NCBI GenBank assembly: GCA_964564415.1
Contig: CAZMAV010000019.1
Span: 1-64,000, forward strand
Length of the DNA: 64,000 nt
DNA from: JALEFZ01 sp964564415
GTDB taxonomy: Bacteria; Bacteroidota; Bacteroidia; J057
Direction of reading: 5' to 3'
Shown: piece by piece, positions 43,776 to 52,548 of the stretch
Position numbering within the stretch: the first letter of the stretch is position 1
How the letters are laid out: each line of letters starts with the position of its first letter
Program-made: the position numbers and the translations under genes
The notes under the pieces: model-generated
The model's database searches: none
The model's input: only the letters and a program-made list of their open reading frames with translations
What the model was told of the DNA's origin: nothing

Positions 43776-45188
43776 ATGAAATTTACATATAAGAAATCCG
43801 GCCTTGGGGTCCTCATTATGATCCTCTTGCCCCTTGCGCTTACAGCCCAAATTAAGATTGGAAATCTCTTTCAAACCGAATTGATTCAGCGTTCAGAATG
43901 GAATCCTGCTGCCATGCAGGAGGCAACCGTACAAATCAGCCTTGCCGATGCGCAATTTTTCTATGGCAACACGGGCTTTGTCTTTAATGATGCCCTGGTA
44001 TCCGTACCTGGAACGGATTCACTGGAGTTTTCCTTTGATCAACTCCTCAGTCAGTTGGATGACAACAATCTGCTGAGGGCGGATTTTGAATACAGCCTTC
44101 TCAACTTCGCCTTGAATCTGGAGGAGCAAGGCTTGCAGCTAGGATTGAATTTTACCAGTCGATCCCATTCCCTTGTGGGATACAGTAGGGATATGTTTGC
44201 CCTGCTCATTCAGGGAAATGGGGCCTTTGTAGACCAGACCGTAGAGATTGGACCGGAGATTCATACGATTAATTATAACGACCTTGGCCTCAGTGTGGCC
44301 AAGAAGATTGGGGATGCCTTTCGGGTGGGAGCCAGGGTACACTACCTCAACGGAAGTTTTGCGCTCAGGTCGTCTCGGGACTTTGCCAGCTTGTACACAT
44401 CGCCGGAGTACTATCAGTTGACCCTGGAGACTGATTACGAAATTCAGGTCTCCTTTCCTTCAGCGAGGGTGCTGGATTCTCTTGGAAGTGGCAATGTGCA
44501 ACCTATTCCTATCAGGCCCGACATCTTATTTCCTTCTAACCACGGCTTTTCTCTGGATGCATCTGTCCTTTTCAAGCCGACGGAAGCTTTGGAGCTTAGT
44601 GTTGGGGCTCAGGGCCTTGGATTTATCAATTGGAGCGACAATGCCCGCAGGATAAGAAGCCAGGGGACGGCCAACTTTGAGGGCTACGATGCAAGTCAGC
44701 AAGGGAATCGACCCATTATTAACCAGTTGTTAAACCAGAACTTTGGTGCCGTGGTGGAGGACCTGGAAGATCTCTACAGCCTTGAAACAGAAGAAGAGAG
44801 CTTCAGAACAGCTTTGCCTCGCCGATATTTTGCAGCGGGTAGGTTTTCTCCAATAAAGCAACTCGACCTAGGAGCCACTTATCAATCAGAACAATTTGCA
44901 GGGAGGGCCCAATCTACTTTAGGTCTTTACGGAGGAGTCAAGTTTGGGCATGGGTTTTCACTTGGAGTCAGTTATGGAAACAATTCCAATTATGGCTCTT
45001 TTCTGGGGGTTCATTCACACCTTAACCTGGGCCCAGTCCAATTTTATACTTCTCTGGACAACATCGGTGCTGGCTTCAATCCTCTGAATTCCCGGGGTGT
45101 GATCGCCAGATTCGGGACCAATTTGATTTTTGGAAAACAGTGGAAGAAAAAGGATAAAGGAGAAGAAAGGGTCAATACAGAGCTTTGA
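43776..45188 (+). CDS. DUF5723-like outer-membrane barrel protein
   Basis: 470 residues with a signal peptide (to LTAQ). The opening ELIQRSEWNPAAMQEATVQISL resembles the N-P-A start of DUF5723 and related FadL-like barrels. Alternating strands run throughout (YNDLGLSVAKKIGDAFRVGARVHYLNGS, ALELSVGAQGLGFINWSDNARRI), ending in a conserved-looking barrel tail (GPVQFYTSLDNIGAGFNPLNSRGVIARFGTN part). The last 20 residues are Lys/Glu rich and lie beyond the barrel. It follows the 505-aa lipoprotein gene by 21 bases and probably works with it. The substrate, if any, is unknown. Confidence 0.75.
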   Translation: MKFTYKKSGLGVLIMILLPLALTAQIKIGNLFQTELIQRSEWNPAAMQEATVQISLADAQFFYGNTGFVFNDALVSVPGTDSLEFSFDQLLSQLDDNNLLRADFEYSLLNFALNLEEQGLQLGLNFTSRSHSLVGYSRDMFALLIQGNGAFVDQTVEIGPEIHTINYNDLGLSVAKKIGDAFRVGARVHYLNGSFALRSSRDFASLYTSPEYYQLTLETDYEIQVSFPSARVLDSLGSGNVQPIPIRPDILFPSNHGFSLDASVLFKPTEALELSVGAQGLGFINWSDNARRIRSQGTANFEGYDASQQGNRPIINQLLNQNFGAVVEDLEDLYSLETEEESFRTALPRRYFAAGRFSPIKQLDLGATYQSEQFAGRAQSTLGLYGGVKFGHGFSLGVSYGNNSNYGSFLGVHSHLNLGPVQFYTSLDNIGAGFNPLNSRGVIARFGTNLIFGKQWKKKDKGEERVNTEL

Positions 45189-45191
45189 TCA

Positions 45192-45695
45192 TCAGATGAG
45201 GTCGTCCACGTCGGTGGAGGCCTTGATGATGGCGTGTATTTGGTCCATTACCCTAAAGAAGGTATTGAGGTCTTCGTCGGGGAGGGCCTTGTAGATCTGC
45301 TTATTAAAATCTATAACGACTTCTTTGGCCAGGGCCTTTTTTTCAAGTCCCTCTTCGGTAAGGAAAATTCGGACCATGCGGCGGTCCTTTTCGTCGGGTA
45401 CTCGGTAGATAAAGCCTCTTTCCTCGAGCTTGGCCAGCATGCGGGTCAGGCTGCGGGCTTCCATCCCCATGAGGGGAGCGATCTTAGTGGCAGGAGTACC
45501 CTTGATTTCATCTATGTGGAGAAGAACAAATCCAATGTTGGTGGTAATATCAGCCAGAGAGGCCTTGTTGTTGTACATTCGAGCAATTGCCAACCAGGCT
45601 ACCTTTATATCCAGGTCTACCGCCCTCCGCTTTTCCTTGAGCTTAACTTCCAAAATGAACTGATTGGTAGGTGAAGAAAAATAGTATGCTTGCAT
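45192..45695 (-). CDS. MarR-family transcription regulator
   Basis: 167 residues. The winged-helix core shows IGFVLLHIDEIKGTPATKIAPLMGMEARSLTRMLAKLEERGFIYRV, then the wing PDEKDRRMVRIFLTEEGLEKK, matching the D-x-R-D-x-R signature of MarR. Helical ends form the dimer interface. The gene ends three bases from the stop of the convergent barrel gene. The palindromic repeat lies about 80 bases before its start. Targets and ligand are unknown. Confidence 0.9.
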   Translation of the reverse strand: MQAYYFSSPTNQFILEVKLKEKRRAVDLDIKVAWLAIARMYNNKASLADITTNIGFVLLHIDEIKGTPATKIAPLMGMEARSLTRMLAKLEERGFIYRVPDEKDRRMVRIFLTEEGLEKKALAKEVVIDFNKQIYKALPDEDLNTFFRVMDQIHAIIKASTDVDDLI

Positions 45696-45777
45696 ACAAT
45701 CTTACCCAGGAAAAGCGAGAAAAGCAAGATAGAGAAGAATGAAGAGAATTGGACATGTAAAATTTTTCATAAATAAA

Positions 45778-45888
45778 TGATTATCACGAATGAATGGCTA
45801 AAGTGCTGTTGGGTTTATCATAAGTAACTTATTTCCAAGCCCAACAGCACTATTGACTGTATCGCAAAAAAATGATTCGTGATAATCA
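45778..45888. repeat. 111-bp palindromic element, copy 2 (perfect terminal repeats)
   Basis: The ends tgattatcacgaat (45778-45791) and attcgtgataatca (45875-45888) are perfect 14-bp inverted repeats. Inside, agtgctgttggg (45802-45813) and cccaacagcact (45840-45851) form a perfect 12-bp stem. Copy 1 at 1305-1415 has the same length, an identical first 21 bases, and an inner stem with two base-pair differences (C-G to T-A, C-G to G-C), both compensated. The whole can fold as a nested hairpin. No clear target-site duplication is visible. Confidence 0.82.
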
Positions 45889-45949
45889 CTATTCATCCCC
45901 ATAAGTATCCTATGCAGTGTAAGTAACAGTAAGATTAATAAGTCCATGA

Positions 45950-46066
45950 ATGCTGGTAAATAAAACCGAATACCATGTAGATGAGGCTCCCAGGCTCAAG
46001 CAAATGTTTGAGGAAATCATATCAAAGGAGGGAGAGCCAATAGTTTTGAAAAGAAAAGAGCCCTAG
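45950..46066 (+). CDS. possible small protein (38 aa)
   Basis: ATG at 45950 opens a 38-codon frame (MLVNKTEYHVDEAPRLKQMF then EEIISKEGEPIVLKRKEP). Composition is protein-like, and the end (GEPIVLKRK) faintly recalls the C-terminal half of Phd/YefM-type antitoxins, so it may be a leftover. It overlaps the stop of the convergent site-2 protease gene by four bases. No ribosome-binding site is obvious apart from weak purines. Confidence 0.3.
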   Translation: MLVNKTEYHVDEAPRLKQMFEEIISKEGEPIVLKRKEP

Positions 46067-47229
46067 TTCCCACCTCCTTCCAAGCCGATGACATCTATAG
46101 GATTGAGGGAAAAACAAAGGATGAAAATAAGGATGGCTACCCAACCGAGGATCTGACGGGGGCGGTTTACCCTATGCTCCAGGGCAGCAGGAGGATGTTC
46201 CAACCCTATGAATTGTACGGAAATGAAGGAGTAGAGCAACCAAAGCAAATTGCCACGGAGTTCGGGAAAGATCCACTTGGCCGCAATCTGGGCAATCAAT
46301 ACAGAAATGATCACACCCAACAGCCAGACCGGCCTTTCTCTGCCCAAAACCTTGGAGAATAAAAAGGTGATGAATATCAAGTAGATGGCATTGCTGATAA
46401 TTACCTCAGTTCCGGCAGACCTAAGGTCGGGAATCCCCGTTCCTCCCAATAAAATGAGAACAACAACGGCAAACTTGCTGATGAGGGCGGCATTTTTTCG
46501 CCCAAACATGCCGTAGATCACATGTCCCCCATCCAGTTGGCCGATAGGTAGCAGATTAAGAGCAGTAAAAAAGAGGGTAATATAGCCCACAAAGAGATAG
46601 GGATAGTGCATCAACTCGAAGTGGGGGGGAAGCTGGGCAGCATCTATGGGAAGAATCACCTGTAGCAATTCAAAGAGAAGACTACTTCCAATGACCAAGG
46701 CTCCTCCCTGATTTTTGCTGAGGTAAGCCTCCAATTCCTCCTGACTCGGTATGCCTCCAAAGTAATCAAGGTACTCGGGATGTATGTTCAAAACGTATTC
46801 CTCCAGGTTGGGCAAGTTGAGAAATCCATAGATCAGGAGGCCCAGGGAAATGACGAAGCCAGCCAGGGGACCAGCGATCCCAATATCAAAAAACTGTCTG
46901 GTACTTTTGGGTATGGATTTTAGTCGGATGACCGCTCCCATGGTTCCGATATTAGCAAAAAATATGGGGATATACAGGGGAATAAAATATGGAAGGGTAG
47001 TCTTTACTTTGTAATAAACGGCAGTAAAATAATGGCCAAATTCATGTACCGTCAGGAAGGCTAAAAATGAAAGTGCGTAGGGTAGACCTGATGACCAATC
47101 TCCCCATTCCAGATTCACCAAAAAAGCCTTACCCGTCCTGTATTCGGCTCCGGCCAGGGTGGTGGTAGCAAGGGTTATGATGAATAAGCCTATGTGTATT
47201 AGGCTCTTTTTAAATGCACTTTCTTTCAT
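46063..47229 (-). CDS. site-2 protease family (M50) membrane metalloprotease
   Basis: 388 residues, about eight hydrophobic segments. The zinc-binding motif is TVHEFGHYFTA (H62, E63, H66), and the second metal motif is ALNLLPIGQLDGGHVIYG, with the Asp that completes the site. These are the two signatures of intramembrane M50 proteases, which cut membrane-bound substrates. No PDZ domain is seen between them, unlike RseP. The layout is close to the EGY1/FtsH-independent type of plants and cyanobacteria. The substrate is unknown and no anti-sigma gene is adjacent. Confidence 0.9.
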   Translation of the reverse strand: MKESAFKKSLIHIGLFIITLATTTLAGAEYRTGKAFLVNLEWGDWSSGLPYALSFLAFLTVHEFGHYFTAVYYKVKTTLPYFIPLYIPIFFANIGTMGAVIRLKSIPKSTRQFFDIGIAGPLAGFVISLGLLIYGFLNLPNLEEYVLNIHPEYLDYFGGIPSQEELEAYLSKNQGGALVIGSSLLFELLQVILPIDAAQLPPHFELMHYPYLFVGYITLFFTALNLLPIGQLDGGHVIYGMFGRKNAALISKFAVVVLILLGGTGIPDLRSAGTEVIISNAIYLIFITFLFSKVLGRERPVWLLGVIISVLIAQIAAKWIFPELRGNLLWLLYSFISVQFIGLEHPPAALEHRVNRPRQILGWVAILIFILCFSLNPIDVIGLEGGGN

Positions 47230-47424
47230 ATATGGGGGTAAAATAAAAAGATTCTTTTAAACCAGCATGACAGAAAGCTCATCCTGTTTGCATAATTCCC
47301 TGCTAATGCTGTGTTTGCCAGCCTGTTTATGAATCAAAGTTTTATAACTAGCAAAGTTCTCTCTTGGTTATCCTGATCTAATTTAAACCCTGATAGAAGC
47401 CGGGCTTTTTTCAAAGACTATTGG

Positions 47425-48567
47425 ATGAATTTACCCATTCCTTACGGAAGGCAAGACATCACAGCTGAAGACAGAGCTGCGGTGATGGAGGTGCTGAAAG
47501 ATGATTTCCTGACGGGTGGACCCCGGATCGGTCAATTTGAAGCCGACTTTGCTGCCTATGTGGGCGCCCGATTTGCGGTGGCTTGTTCGAGTGGCACAGC
47601 AGCCCTCCACCTTTGTACCCTTTCCTTGGAAGTAGAAAATGGTGATACCGTCATCACCACCCCCAATACCTTCGTAGCTTCCGCCAACTGCGTTCTCTAC
47701 CAGGGGGGGCGGGTGGACATGGTGGACATCGACCCCCAAAGTCGCCTCATAGACCTAGGTTCTTTGGGGGCTAAGCTCCAAACCGGAAAGATTAAGGGTA
47801 TTGTAGCGGTAGATTTTGCCGGCCATCCCATACAGATGGACGAGGTGCGAAGCTTGGCTCATCGCCATGGCTGCTGGGTCATTGAAGACAGCTGCCATGC
47901 GCCGGGAGGCTTTTACCATGATGGGATGGGGAATGTTCAGCGCTGTGGCAATGGAGCTTATGCAGACCTGGCCATCTTTTCCTTTCATCCAGTCAAGCAT
48001 ATAGCCACCGGCGAGGGGGGAATGGTCACCACCAACGATGAAAAACTCTATCAGCGCCTGCTCCGGTTTCGGAACCATGGGATCACCCGGGATAGAAGCC
48101 TTTTGCAGGAGGATCATGGTCCCTGGTACTACGAAATGCAAGACCTGGGCCATAACTATCGCATGAGCGATATCCAAGCTGCCCTTGGCATTTCCCAACT
48201 CAAAAGAGCAAAAGAGGGAATAAAAAGGCGAAGGGAAATCGCTGCTATCTATCAAGAAAAACTAGAAGACTTGCCCCTCAAACTTCCCCAAAGACCCGTA
48301 GGACATGCCTTTCACCTTTATGTAGTCGAAACCGATAGGAGAAAGGACCTCTACACCTATCTCAGGGAAAGGGAGATTCTGCCCCAGGTTCATTATATTC
48401 CCTTACATTACCAGCCCTATTTTCGTTCGCTGGGTTGGAAAAAGGGAGACTTCCCCCATGCGGAATCCTATTATGAGGCCTGCCTGAGCCTTCCCATTTA
48501 CCCTTCTTTGAGCCAGGAACAGCAAGATTATGTGATCGACCGAATCCGCGATTTTTTTACTTCATAG
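47425..48567 (+). CDS. pseC: DegT/DnrJ aminotransferase, PseC-like
   Basis: 380 residues. The PLP fold of nucleotide-sugar aminotransferases is clear: YGRQDITAEDRAAVMEVLKDDFLTGG, ACSSGTAALHLCTL, VIEDSCHAPGGFY, and the Schiff-base Lys in FSFHPVKHIATGEGGMVTTND. The start MNLPIPYGRQDITAED, together with LTGGPRIGQFE, is the pattern of PseC, which aminates the UDP-4-keto-dideoxy-sugar in pseudaminic-acid synthesis. No pseB, pseG, pseH or pseI gene is near, so the pathway is not shown and the specific name is moderate. Confidence 0.75.
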   Translation: MNLPIPYGRQDITAEDRAAVMEVLKDDFLTGGPRIGQFEADFAAYVGARFAVACSSGTAALHLCTLSLEVENGDTVITTPNTFVASANCVLYQGGRVDMVDIDPQSRLIDLGSLGAKLQTGKIKGIVAVDFAGHPIQMDEVRSLAHRHGCWVIEDSCHAPGGFYHDGMGNVQRCGNGAYADLAIFSFHPVKHIATGEGGMVTTNDEKLYQRLLRFRNHGITRDRSLLQEDHGPWYYEMQDLGHNYRMSDIQAALGISQLKRAKEGIKRRREIAAIYQEKLEDLPLKLPQRPVGHAFHLYVVETDRRKDLYTYLREREILPQVHYIPLHYQPYFRSLGWKKGDFPHAESYYEACLSLPIYPSLSQEQQDYVIDRIRDFFTS

Positions 48568-48898
48568 CCTGATTTTTAGACAAGTAATCCTTTGGGGATA
48601 CTGATTCCAGCTATTTGGAGAGCATTACCTTTTCAGTATGGTAAATGTGCAGTTTTTGTAGACTATTCTCGGCGATAAAAGGTTGGGATAGGTCCTTCCC
48701 ATAGGCAGGATATTGATACTTTACGTAAAAATAGTCTTTAGAATTGGCCTAAATGAGGTAAAAGGCAGCTTCTCACAGGCAGAGGGAGAACAGGTTGGAA
48801 TTTCATAAAAATCTTACGCCTTTGGCATAGTGATTGAAATAGGTTGTGTACGGGTTTTCCTCAGGGTGGATATTTCCCTTCTCATAACAACAGATTTC
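48568..48898. other. intergenic region before the CHAT-like gene
   Basis: 331 bases with no gene, terminator or RNA recognised. A perfect 10-bp palindrome tttacgtaaa lies near 48721-48730. No exact TAnnTTTG box was found at suitable distance from 48899. Confidence 0.4.
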
Positions 48899-50920
48899 AT
48901 GAGTGATATTCCAGCATCCTCCCTCTACCTTGCATGTGTAAATTCCTCACCGAAGAAACGCTACACCCGCCAGTTGAAGGCTGTGCAGGAGGAACTCGAT
49001 TTGCTCGTAGATAAGCACGCTCCCACCACCCTTATCCATAGAGAAGGGGCCAAAAATGTCCCTTTTGCCTGGCAAGCCTTCCACGACGAACTGGCTTACC
49101 ACGGCGTCCAAATGGCCTACTTTTTTTCTGCAAGCTCGGAAAAGGCCTCTATCTATCTGACAAACAAGGCTTCAAAGCGTCAGGAGATGGATATTCAGAA
49201 TTTCTCCTGGCAGTCCTTTCCCGACATCCATTTGCTTATCCTGGATGGCCCCTACTCGAAGGATACTGCCGAGCGCTTTCTTTTTGCCGGAGTTCCTACC
49301 GTCTTCCTGCTTCCCAAAGGAGTAGACCGCCGTTACTTTCGCTTCCTTTTCTTTACCCAACTTTTGAAGGGGGCCAGGCTTCGCAAAGCGCTGGAGGAAA
49401 CCGCCAAAGGCCTGGAAATTCAGATTCCCCATTACAGCATCCCCTCAGATCCTTATGAATATTCAGAATGGAAGGAAAATGTAAGGGAAGAAGATGAAGA
49501 CAGGGGCTGCTTGATCCACCTTGACAAAAGTGGAAATGTACTGGATTGGACCTGGACGGCTTTTGGTTATACAGAGGAAGACAAAAGCAGCGAGCCTATC
49601 GAGGAGGAGGAAGAAGAAGCCAGCGAATGGTTTGAACTCTCGGAGAGTTTCAGCACCTGGTCTGAAGCTCAGGTCTCTGAAACTTATGCAGAAGTCCGGG
49701 AAAGGGAGTACCGCCACATTGCGGTTAGAAATGGAGGGGAAGCCTTTGACCCCATTCAGAGTGAATGGAAGGATGAGATGAACCATCAAGCATCCGAGGC
49801 CCATGCCCAGTATAGCCAAAGTAGCTATGAGTTGATGCCTACCTCCTACCAGCACCTCGAGGAAGAAGAAATTCATGCTCCTCAGCCTGAGGCAAAATTC
49901 GAGGAAGAGGGCTTTCATCGCCCCGACATGCAGCCCGAAGCAAGCGCCAGCCAATCCTTTTTATCCTGGCCTGTCCTTACCTGGGCTACCTTGGCCCTGT
50001 GTTTGCTGGCCCTGAGTTCTCTTGCCCACATGATGCCCGGTAGGCAGACGCCCCGCATCAGTGACTTTCAGTTCCTTTCCAATTTTAATTCAGCAAGCAG
50101 CTACAACGTCCTGCTCTTGCCCTTCGAGCCTGGGGGCAGGGAGGAGACTGGCATACCCTTGGCGGAGCGCAGCCTCAGAGATTGGGTAAATACCCTCAAA
50201 GAAAGCCAGGACTTGGGTGTCAATGTCATCTATGCCCAGGGATCACAGCCCCCGCAGACCACGGAGGAAGCCAAAAGAATAGGAGAAATCTATGAGGCCA
50301 GCCTGGTTATCTGGGGAGATTATGGCAATCCTTCGACAGATTCCAATCTTCATCACCTGCGCTATGTATCTCCCAATGCGGACTACTCCACCGAAGAGCC
50401 CGGAGCTGCCGCTTTCAACGATGTCTATGACCTGCAGGAGGGTTTTCTGACCAGTGCCATTGAAGATATCAATTATTGGATACTGGCGACGGCCTACCTC
50501 AAAAAGGGAGATTACCAATCGGCTTACACCAACCTTCAGTTGATGCAGAGAAAGCAAGGGCGGGGAGCAGCTGTGGTTCACCACATGATCGCCAAATGCT
50601 ACCTGGGACTGGAATACTTTGGAGACTGCATCGAATCCTATTCTCAGGCCATCAAGCTGGACCCTGACAATGCCAATTCCTATTTTCAACGGGCTTACGT
50701 CTACGAAATGCAGCAGCAGACCGACCAGGCTATCCTGGACTATCAGCGCGCCCTCGAGATGAACCCCAACCACCTCAAGGCAAAGTCCCGCCTCAAAGCC
50801 CTCGAGTCCCGTGATAAGCAGATCGAAGTCAAGGTGCCTACGTTGAATGACCCTCAAAACGGGAGCTTTACCCTACTGGAGGGCAAAAATAACTTTGGGA
50901 GCGAGGAGGAAAAGAACTGA
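48899..50920 (+). CDS. membrane TPR protein with inactive CHAT-like (caspase-fold) domain
   Basis: 673 residues from the ATG at 48899; a GTG at 48830 adds 23 doubtful residues. Residues 5-175 follow the CHAT plan seen in Bacteroidota: an opening strand (SLYLACVNSS), a core strand (QMAYFFSASSEKASIYLTN), then IHLLILDGPYSKDTAERFLFAGVPTVFLLP and LFFTQLLKGARLRKALEETAKGL. Active versions have F-H-Y-x-G-H and L-N-G-C-S; here the His position is Ser79 and the Cys position Pro118. An acidic linker (200-350), one membrane helix (355-378), a FlgO/TolB-N-like domain (NVLLLPFEPGG, ASLVIWGDYGNPS; 400-490) and TPRs (about 550-665) follow. It may be a signalling scaffold. The CHAT call is by eye. Confidence 0.7.
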   Translation: MSDIPASSLYLACVNSSPKKRYTRQLKAVQEELDLLVDKHAPTTLIHREGAKNVPFAWQAFHDELAYHGVQMAYFFSASSEKASIYLTNKASKRQEMDIQNFSWQSFPDIHLLILDGPYSKDTAERFLFAGVPTVFLLPKGVDRRYFRFLFFTQLLKGARLRKALEETAKGLEIQIPHYSIPSDPYEYSEWKENVREEDEDRGCLIHLDKSGNVLDWTWTAFGYTEEDKSSEPIEEEEEEASEWFELSESFSTWSEAQVSETYAEVREREYRHIAVRNGGEAFDPIQSEWKDEMNHQASEAHAQYSQSSYELMPTSYQHLEEEEIHAPQPEAKFEEEGFHRPDMQPEASASQSFLSWPVLTWATLALCLLALSSLAHMMPGRQTPRISDFQFLSNFNSASSYNVLLLPFEPGGREETGIPLAERSLRDWVNTLKESQDLGVNVIYAQGSQPPQTTEEAKRIGEIYEASLVIWGDYGNPSTDSNLHHLRYVSPNADYSTEEPGAAAFNDVYDLQEGFLTSAIEDINYWILATAYLKKGDYQSAYTNLQLMQRKQGRGAAVVHHMIAKCYLGLEYFGDCIESYSQAIKLDPDNANSYFQRAYVYEMQQQTDQAILDYQRALEMNPNHLKAKSRLKALESRDKQIEVKVPTLNDPQNGSFTLLEGKNNFGSEEEKN

Positions 50921-51011
50921 CCTATCCCCCGAGCCTGACCAATGGCTGCAATTATCGCCTCCCTGTCAAAAAGAATTGGCTGGAAATAGAAAGGATTTCC
51001 CTTTTTCTCTT

Positions 51012-51019
51012 TACCTTTG
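51012..51019 (+). promoter_or_regulatory. -7 box (TACCTTTG) upstream of guaB
   Basis: An exact TAnnTTTG match 28 bases before the guaB ATG, giving a short leader of about 22 bases. No TTG at the normal -33 distance was found. Confidence 0.4.
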
Positions 51020-51047
51020 TTTGGCAAATATATTTTGGTATTTGCTT

Positions 51048-52520
51048 ATGTCAGACCAGCCTAAAATCGCTTATGAAGGAATCACATTTGATGATGTCCT
51101 TCTAATTCCCCGCTTCTCCGAAGTCCTCCCCCGATCGGTCGATACCTCGACACAGCTCACGACGGACATTAAATTGAACCTTCCCTTTGTTAGTGCCGCT
51201 ATGGATACAGTTACCGAGCATCGCATGGCTATAGCCATGGCAGCCTCTGGTGGCATTGGGATTATTCATAAGAATATGTCTATCGAAAGCCAGGCCGAGC
51301 AGGTCCGAAAGGTAAAACGCTCCGAAAGTGGGATGATCGTAGATCCCATTACCCTGACCCCCGATGATACCCTCGAAACGGCCAATAAAATCATGGCCGA
51401 AAATAAAATCGGAGGTATACCCATCGTCGATGAATCTCAGAAACTGGTAGGTATCATCACCAACAGAGACCTTCGTTTTCAGGCTCCTGATGCCCGTAAG
51501 GTCTACCAGTTGATGACAAGAGAAAACCTCATCACTGCTCCTCAGGGGACCACCCTGGAAGAAGCAGAGGAAATCATCAAGCGCCACAAAGTAGAGAAAC
51601 TGCCCGTGGTGGATGCTGATCAGAAATTGGTAGGCCTTATCACTTACCGCGACATCATCAAAAAACAGCGATATCCCAATGCCTGTAAGGATGAACTGGG
51701 CCGCCTGAGGGCTGGTGCTGCTGTGGGTGTTAAGCTCGAAACCTTCGATCGCATTGAAGCCCTCCGTGTAGCCGGAGTAGATGTGATCGTGGTAGATACT
51801 GCTCACGGACATTCTCAGGGTGTTTTGAAGATGGTTCGCGAGATCAGACAGAAATATCCTGACCTCCAACTGATTGCCGGCAATGTAGGCACAAAGGAAG
51901 GAGCACAAGCCTTGATCGACTGTGGGGTGAATGCGGTAAAGGTAGGAGTAGGGCCTGGATCTATCTGTACGACCCGCGTCATCGCAGGAGTGGGAGTAGC
52001 CCAGATATCTGCCATTATGGAATCTGTCAAAGCCACTGCTAAGGCAGGAATTCCCGTGGTCGCAGATGGAGGGATAAAATACTCCGGCGACATCGTAAAG
52101 GCCATCGTAGCAGGAGCTTCAACCATCATGGCGGGAGGACTCTTTGCAGGAACCGATGAAAGCCCTGGAGAAACAGTGCTCTACGAGGGACGGCGCTTCA
52201 AGACCTACAGAGGCATGGGATCGGTAGAAGCCATGAAACAGGGGTCCAAAGACCGTTATTTTCAGGATGTGGAGGACGACATCAAAAAGCTCGTTCCCGA
52301 AGGAATCGTAGGCCGAGTAGCCTATAAAGGCAGGGTCTCCGAGACCATCTATCAGCTTGAGGGAGGTTTGAGAGCTGGAATGGGCTACTGTGGTGCCCCG
52401 GACATTCGCTCCTTGCAGACCGCCCAGTTTAGCCGCATCTCCAATGCCGGACTCAGAGAATCACACCCCCACGATGTAACCATTACCAAAGAAGCACCCA
52501 ACTATTCCAAGCGGCTGTAA
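51048..52520 (+). CDS. guaB: inosine-5'-monophosphate dehydrogenase
   Basis: 490 residues from the ATG at 51048, matching the family start (IAYEGITFDDVLLIPRFSEV); a longer in-frame start overlapping the previous gene adds 67 unrelated residues. GuaB oxidises IMP to XMP with NAD+, the committed step to GMP. The (beta/alpha)8 barrel is split by a CBS pair (about 95-205). The catalytic loop is GVGPGSICTTRVIAGVG with the active-site Cys. The flap shows YRGMGSVEAM, and VADGGIKYSGDIVKAI binds phosphate. The gene is complete and normal. Confidence 0.96.
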   Translation: MSDQPKIAYEGITFDDVLLIPRFSEVLPRSVDTSTQLTTDIKLNLPFVSAAMDTVTEHRMAIAMAASGGIGIIHKNMSIESQAEQVRKVKRSESGMIVDPITLTPDDTLETANKIMAENKIGGIPIVDESQKLVGIITNRDLRFQAPDARKVYQLMTRENLITAPQGTTLEEAEEIIKRHKVEKLPVVDADQKLVGLITYRDIIKKQRYPNACKDELGRLRAGAAVGVKLETFDRIEALRVAGVDVIVVDTAHGHSQGVLKMVREIRQKYPDLQLIAGNVGTKEGAQALIDCGVNAVKVGVGPGSICTTRVIAGVGVAQISAIMESVKATAKAGIPVVADGGIKYSGDIVKAIVAGASTIMAGGLFAGTDESPGETVLYEGRRFKTYRGMGSVEAMKQGSKDRYFQDVEDDIKKLVPEGIVGRVAYKGRVSETIYQLEGGLRAGMGYCGAPDIRSLQTAQFSRISNAGLRESHPHDVTITKEAPNYSKRL

Positions 52521-52548
52521 TACCTGTCTTTTGCCTAGCCAATATCTC

